Shown here one piece after another: positions 7,097-10,304 of a stretch of 10,304 nucleotides of DNA. A model generated the notes under the pieces. It saw nothing but the letters and a program-made list of their open reading frames with translations. It did no database searches and was not told the origin of the DNA. Position 1 is the stretch's first letter. Each line of letters begins with the position of its first letter. Source of the DNA: CAZPXF01 sp964590945 (GTDB lineage: Bacteria > Bacillota > Clostridia > Lachnospirales > Lachnospiraceae); assembly GCA_964590945.1 (NCBI GenBank), contig CAZPXF010000079.1, positions 1 to 10,304 of the forward strand. The letters run 5' to 3'. The position numbers were made by a program, and so were the translations under genes.

Positions 7097-7281
7097 GCTT
7101 TTTTCCGGATTTCTTTTATATTTTTCTCGACCAGATTACGCGCGATCATAATCTGATGCCCGCACCCTTCGCACTTCAGGCGGAAGTCTGCGCCCACACG
7201 CAGAACCTCCCACGTAAAGCTCCCGCAGGGATGTTTCTTCTTCATTCGGATCACATCGCCGACTTCACATTTTACTGGCAT
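7093..7281 (-). CDS. DUF951 family protein (YyzM-like)
   Basis: Small 62-residue protein of unknown function, widespread in Firmicutes and often found near rpsF-ssb-rpsR. It carries the family marks GDVIRMKKKHPCG (8-20), WEVLRVGADFRLKC (24-37) and CEGCGH (37-42). Cys19, Cys37 and Cys40 with His17 or His42 could bind a metal such as zinc, but this is inferred. Its ATG shares one base with the stop codon of the sortase gene, so the two are probably translated together. Promoter elements for rpsF start at its stop codon. No signal or membrane segment is present, so it should be cytoplasmic. Confidence 0.9.
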   Translation of the reverse strand: MPVKCEVGDVIRMKKKHPCGSFTWEVLRVGADFRLKCEGCGHQIMIARNLVEKNIKEIRKKA

Positions 7282-8069
7282 TATTTCTTACACTCCCTTG
7301 TTCCAGTCCTTACTCCATGTACAATCAGTCTCTCTGACTCTGTCCGGTTGGTACAGGTGGACAGCGTTACGATCTGCGAATTTTCATCAAGTTCAACACC
7401 CGTATCATACAGGGATCCTTCCAGAATCTCTTTCTCCCAGCTCCGGAAAGCGTCGGAATCCTCAAATTCAATCCTGTAATCATCCGCCTGATCATCCGTC
7501 ACAACGACTGCGCAGACCTGATATTCATGAACCATTCCATCCGGCGTGTATATGTAAAAATACGGATTAACGTCGTATTCTTCCTTTTCCATCCATTTCT
7601 TAAGTCCGCCGAACATGGATCCGTTTTTGGTATTATGTCCGTAAATGATCGTATTCTCATCCGTCAGATCCGCATCACATCTGTAGTCCACAAAAATGCT
7701 CCCGAGAATATTCTTTGTCCTGTTAAACAATCTCCGCAGGTAGAAGTCATTATCATCGCTCTGCATGACCGGATAACTGATATTGATGTTTCCTTCGATA
7801 CGTATCCATGCCACAAGATCGCTGTTCTCTTTCAGGAGGCTCTCGAAATCGATACAGATGTCCTCCGCATCGTCCGAATCATCCGGAATCTCAAGGAAGC
7901 CCTGCAGATCATCATAGCTGTTGTCGCCCTTGTTGTATTCATGGAAAATATGGATCAGCTTATATCCCGCAAAGAGAAATACCGCCAGACATACGATCAG
8001 AATGACTGTACTGATGATCCTTGTCTTCCTGCCGCTTCTGCGCCTTCTTCTTCTTCTCTTTTTTGTCAT
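7281..8069 (-). CDS. srtB: Class B sortase
   Basis: Membrane-anchored cysteine transpeptidase that links surface proteins carrying a C-terminal sorting motif to the cell wall. The 262-residue product has a very basic cytoplasmic tail with seven Arg in a row (5-11), one anchor helix (about 18-38) and an extracytoplasmic sortase barrel. Catalytic residues fit His145 in YGHN, Cys239 in TLSTC and Arg247 in SERLIVHG. The long helix-containing insert between His and Cys and the FNRTKNILGSIFVDYR segment fit class B. The start at 8069 is chosen because GGAGG (8075-8079) lies five bases before it; the open frame up to 8093 begins inside the putative operator. No sorting substrate is encoded in the window, so the target is unknown. 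It is divergent from the TetR-type gene and overlaps the DUF951 start. Confidence 0.92.
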   Translation of the reverse strand: MTKKRRRRRRRSGRKTRIISTVILIVCLAVFLFAGYKLIHIFHEYNKGDNSYDDLQGFLEIPDDSDDAEDICIDFESLLKENSDLVAWIRIEGNINISYPVMQSDDNDFYLRRLFNRTKNILGSIFVDYRCDADLTDENTIIYGHNTKNGSMFGGLKKWMEKEEYDVNPYFYIYTPDGMVHEYQVCAVVVTDDQADDYRIEFEDSDAFRSWEKEILEGSLYDTGVELDENSQIVTLSTCTNRTESERLIVHGVRTGTRECKK

Positions 8070-8083
8070 TGAATCCTCCACAT

Positions 8084-8102
8084 AATTGACCATCGGTCAA
8101 TT
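8084..8102. promoter_or_regulatory. 19-bp palindrome, likely TetR-family operator
   Basis: AATTGACCATCGGTCAATT: perfect 8-bp arms around a 3-bp centre. It lies between the divergent sortase and TetR-type genes, 14 bp upstream of the sortase ATG and 4 bp before the -35 box of the regulator's own promoter. Size, symmetry and position are typical of a TetR operator. As RNA in the sortase leader it would also form a hairpin just before the ribosome site. Confidence 0.75.
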
Positions 8103-8106
8103 CTTC

Positions 8107-8136
8107 TTGACAATCATCTCTCATTAAGTATATAAT
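8107..8136 (+). promoter_or_regulatory. Promoter of the TetR-type regulator gene
   Basis: Consensus TTGACA (8107-8112), an 18-bp spacer and perfect TATAAT (8131-8136). The leader of about 50 nt ends in AAAGGGGGAA at 8181-8190, before the TTG start. A weaker minus-strand -10 for the sortase gene, TATACT at 8132-8127, overlaps this -10 box. Confidence 0.75.
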
Positions 8137-8195
8137 AACCTCAATTACGAAAATAACGAAACGTCCTGTCCGCTATACACAAAGGGGGAATTTCT

Positions 8196-8801
8196 TTGGG
8201 AAAAGTATCCGAGAATAAGCAGCGCAAATTCAATAAGCTTGTAGAACATGCAAATGAACTTTTTTTGTCGAAAGGCTTTGAGCACACATCCATCTCCGAT
8301 ATCACGAGCGCCGCCGGCGTTGCCAAGGGCACCTTTTATCTCTATTTCAAAGACAAATACGAGCTCCGGGATTTCCTCATCGCCCAGACGTCCAGCAAGC
8401 TCTTCCGGCGTGCATTTTCCGAACTTCAAAAGCATTCTTTTGATTCCCTCGAGGATGAGATTATTTTCCTTGTAGATCATATTATAACACAGTTATCCAA
8501 AAATAAAATCATTCTTCATTTTATTTCTAAAAATTTAAGCTGGGGAATCTTTCATCAGGCTATCAATACGTATTCCGAGCATACAAATATCAGCTTTGAC
8601 AGTATTTATAAATTGCTCACGGAAAATGGCTACGGGCTCACGCTGCGCGACCCTGAAATCATGCTTTTTATGATCGTGGAGCTTGCAAGCTCCACCTGTT
8701 ACAGTACGGTTCTCCACAAAGACCCGGTCGCGTTTGAGCAATTAAAGCCGTATCTCAATGACTGTATACGCTCGATCATTCAGAACCACATAGTAAAATA
8801 A
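8196..8801 (+). CDS. TetR/AcrR-family transcriptional regulator
   Basis: DNA-binding repressor of 201 residues, the usual TetR length. The N-terminal domain shows ANELFLSKGFEHTSISDI and the helix-turn-helix AAGVAKGTFYLYFKDKYEL (about 31-57), a clear TetR signature. The rest is helical and would form the ligand-binding and dimer domain; no ligand can be inferred. The start is TTG at 8196, supported by AAAGGGGGAA (8181-8190) with about seven bases of spacing; no better in-frame ATG exists before the domain. This is the only plus-strand gene. It likely represses itself and the divergent sortase gene through the palindrome at 8084-8102. It converges on the SPFH gene with an 18-bp gap. Confidence 0.92.
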   Translation: MGKVSENKQRKFNKLVEHANELFLSKGFEHTSISDITSAAGVAKGTFYLYFKDKYELRDFLIAQTSSKLFRRAFSELQKHSFDSLEDEIIFLVDHIITQLSKNKIILHFISKNLSWGIFHQAINTYSEHTNISFDSIYKLLTENGYGLTLRDPEIMLFMIVELASSTCYSTVLHKDPVAFEQLKPYLNDCIRSIIQNHIVK

Positions 8802-8819
8802 CACGACGGCATTTCTGCA

Positions 8820-9743
8820 TTATTCTTTTACGGATTCCACCAGCGCTTTGGCAAGTCCCGCAACGCCCTGGATCTCCGACGGAATAATGATCTTTGTCGC
8901 CTTTCCGTCTGCAGCTTTTTCAAATGCTTCCAGGCTCTTCATTGTAAGGACCGCTTCGTCCGCCCCTGCTTCCTTCAGGAAACGGATACCATCCGCATTG
9001 GCCTGCTGTACTTTAAGGATCGCCTCCGCCTGGCCCTCCGCCTCGCGGATCCTCTTTTCCTTTTCCGCCTCGGCACGAAGGATTGCGGACTGCTTCTCTG
9101 CCTCAGCATCCAGAATTACGGATTCTTTCTTGCCTTCCGCCACAAGGATCGTCGATTTCTTCTCCCCTTCCGCACGAAGGATCGCTTCACGTCTCTCACG
9201 CTCCGCTTTCATCTGCTTCTCCATCGCGTCACGGATCGCGGTCGGCGGGATGATGTTCTTCAGCTCCACGCGGTTTACCTTGATGCCCCAGGGATCTGTC
9301 GCAACATCCAGCGACGCGCGCATCTTTGTGTTGATCGTCTCTCTGGACGTCAGCGTCTCATCCAGCTCCAGGTCGCCGATGACATTACGAAGCGTTGTCG
9401 CTGTCAGATTCTCGATCGCAAGGATCGGATTCTCAACGCCGTAAGCAAAAAGCTTCGGATCCGTGATCTGGAAAAATACAACCGTATCGATCTGCATCGT
9501 TACGTTATCCTTCGTGATCACCGGCTGCGGCGCGAAATCAACAACCTGCTCTTTCAAAAGAACCTTCTTTGCAACACGGTCAATGATCGGCACTTTAAAA
9601 TGAAGGCCGACGCCCCATGTGGTCTGATATCCGCCGAGACGCTCGATAACATATGCATTCGCCTGCGGCACGATTTTGATACATGAAACCAAAATAAATA
9701 TGACGATTAAAATTAAAAATAAAAACGCGAGAAAGCCAAACAT
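8820..9743 (-). CDS. SPFH/band-7 membrane protein (stomatin/QmcA-like)
   Basis: Membrane-anchored oligomeric scaffold of the SPFH superfamily, often linked with membrane microdomains and quality control. At 307 residues it has an N-terminal membrane helix (about 2-22), then the SPFH core with IVPQANAYVIERLGGYQ and VTKDNVTMQIDTVVFFQITD-type stomatin segments. An NVIGDLELDETLTSRETIN stretch and WGIKVNRVELKNI follow. A coiled coil (about 170-250) is built on 11-residue repeats starting at Ile188, 199, 210 and 221. The C-terminus has ATKIIIPSEIQG, common in paraslipin-type members. The ATG follows AGGAGG within the end of the NfeD gene, only 3 bp after that gene's stop. The pair NfeD plus SPFH is a known operon type. 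I see no terminator in the 18 bp before the convergent TetR-type gene. Confidence 0.93.
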   Translation of the reverse strand: MFGFLAFLFLILIVIFILVSCIKIVPQANAYVIERLGGYQTTWGVGLHFKVPIIDRVAKKVLLKEQVVDFAPQPVITKDNVTMQIDTVVFFQITDPKLFAYGVENPILAIENLTATTLRNVIGDLELDETLTSRETINTKMRASLDVATDPWGIKVNRVELKNIIPPTAIRDAMEKQMKAERERREAILRAEGEKKSTILVAEGKKESVILDAEAEKQSAILRAEAEKEKRIREAEGQAEAILKVQQANADGIRFLKEAGADEAVLTMKSLEAFEKAADGKATKIIIPSEIQGVAGLAKALVESVKE

Positions 9744-9746
9744 AAA

Positions 9747-10208
9747 TTATTCCTCCTTATACTCCTCAACGATCAGTCTGACGCCCGAGATCCGGATCAC
9801 CTTCACAAGAGTTCCCTTCTCCAGGACTATACCGTCCTTTTCCGTTCTCACCAGCCAGTCTACACCATTTACCACAGCTTTTCCAGTCTCATTCAGGTTA
9901 TCTGCGGTTTCCTGAAGTTTGATTACCTTACCTATGATTCCCTCATAGTTCGTTTTTATCCTGCTTGCGTTCAGATAATGAACAGCCCACGGTCTGGTAA
10001 AAAACAGAAGCAGAAAGGAAACGACTAAAAATAAAATGATCTGTACTATGATCCCGAAACCAAGTCCATATGCAGCAAGCGCCGCAACGCAGCCTGCCAC
10101 AAACCAGATCGTTGTCAGTCCGACCGTCGCAATCTCGATGATAAGAAGAAGCGCCAGAAGACCCAGCCATCCGACCACATACATATCTACCGGTAGATTC
10201 AAATTCAC
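9747..10208 (-). CDS. NfeD-like membrane protein (short form)
   Basis: Partner protein of SPFH scaffolds. The 153-residue product has three hydrophobic segments (about 9-30, 31-50 and 51-71), then a soluble OB-fold domain (about 85-150) with GIIGKVIKLQETADNL, GKAVVNGVDWLVRTE and a closing VKVIRISGVRLIVEE, as in the NfeD C-terminal domain. It lacks the N-terminal ClpP-like protease part of long NfeD proteins. The start is taken as the GTG at 10208 because GAGGAGG (10217-10223) lies eight bases upstream; a longer frame to 10235 would swallow this site. The SPFH gene follows after 3 bp, and its ribosome site is inside this gene's last codons. Together they likely make one membrane assembly. Confidence 0.88.
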   Translation of the reverse strand: MNLNLPVDMYVVGWLGLLALLLIIEIATVGLTTIWFVAGCVAALAAYGLGFGIIVQIILFLVVSFLLLFFTRPWAVHYLNASRIKTNYEGIIGKVIKLQETADNLNETGKAVVNGVDWLVRTEKDGIVLEKGTLVKVIRISGVRLIVEEYKEE

Positions 10209-10304
10209 ATGCTGTACCTCCTCTTCTAACAGCACTTTATCTGTTGTCTTACTAATACTTTACCACGACTTTTCCAAAAGGCAACAGATTCTTCGCGAAT
10301 GGGC
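10209..10304. other. Region upstream of the NfeD-SPFH operon
   Basis: About 96 bp with no gene. A weak minus-strand promoter is possible: TTGCCT (10284-10279), 16 bp, TAAAGT (10262-10257). An 8-bp inverted repeat, ATCTGTTG (10239-10246) and CAACAGAT (10282-10289), flanks it. The upstream side is cut by the window edge, so neither is firm. Confidence 0.3.

Noticed and set aside
10239..10289. Inverted repeat ATCTGTTG / CAACAGAT upstream of the NfeD gene as an operator
   Set aside because: Arms of eight bases with 36 bp between could occur by chance and the region is cut by the window edge.
1..10304. Mobile element, CRISPR array, tRNA or defence system
   Set aside because: No transposase, integrase, spaced repeats, cloverleaf sequence or defence-type gene could be seen; the genes are household, transport and surface functions.

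Overview
The window looks like chromosome from a Gram-positive, moderate-GC member of the Clostridia, probably Lachnospiraceae-like. The grounds are strong AGGAGG-type ribosome sites, frequent GTG/TTG starts, a DUF951 gene next to rpsF-ssb-rpsR, a zinc-ribbon S18, a class B sortase, a lipoprotein solute-binding protein and a plant-glycan glycosidase. The genus cannot be fixed from this sequence. Every gene except one TetR-type regulator is on the minus strand, so the text below runs from right to left, in the direction of transcription.

Right end (8820-10304): an NfeD-like membrane protein and an SPFH/band-7 (stomatin-like) protein form a tight two-gene operon, a common membrane-microdomain pair. 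It converges on the tetR-type gene (8196-8801, plus strand). That regulator is divergent from a class B sortase gene (7281-8069). The 126-bp gap between them holds a good plus-strand promoter and a perfect 8-3-8 palindrome, the likely TetR operator. The sortase stop overlaps the start of a small DUF951 protein. A strong promoter whose -35 lies over the DUF951 stop codon then drives rpsF-ssb-rpsR (S6, single-strand DNA-binding protein, S18). That unit ends in a 12-bp perfect hairpin with a T-run (5901-5939).

Middle and left: a DMT/EamA-type transporter (4923-5858) follows, with its probable promoter overlapping the terminator. Next, a consensus promoter (4830-4858) drives a three-gene polar amino-acid ABC importer: lipoprotein binding protein, permease, ATPase. 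This operon ends in an 18-bp hairpin with a T-run (2393-2455). Last is a GH78 alpha-L-rhamnosidase whose C-terminus runs off the left edge. Two near-identical 15-bp direct repeats 42 bp apart lie in its upstream region and may be a regulator site.

Overall the window is mostly core and transport functions. I found no mobile element, CRISPR array, tRNA, rRNA or defence system, and no convincing new multi-gene system. The points most worth a second look are regulatory: the TetR palindrome, the repeats before the rhamnosidase, the terminator/promoter overlap before the DMT gene, and a possible SD-masking fold in the rpsF leader. No stretch over 300 bases lacks a gene.
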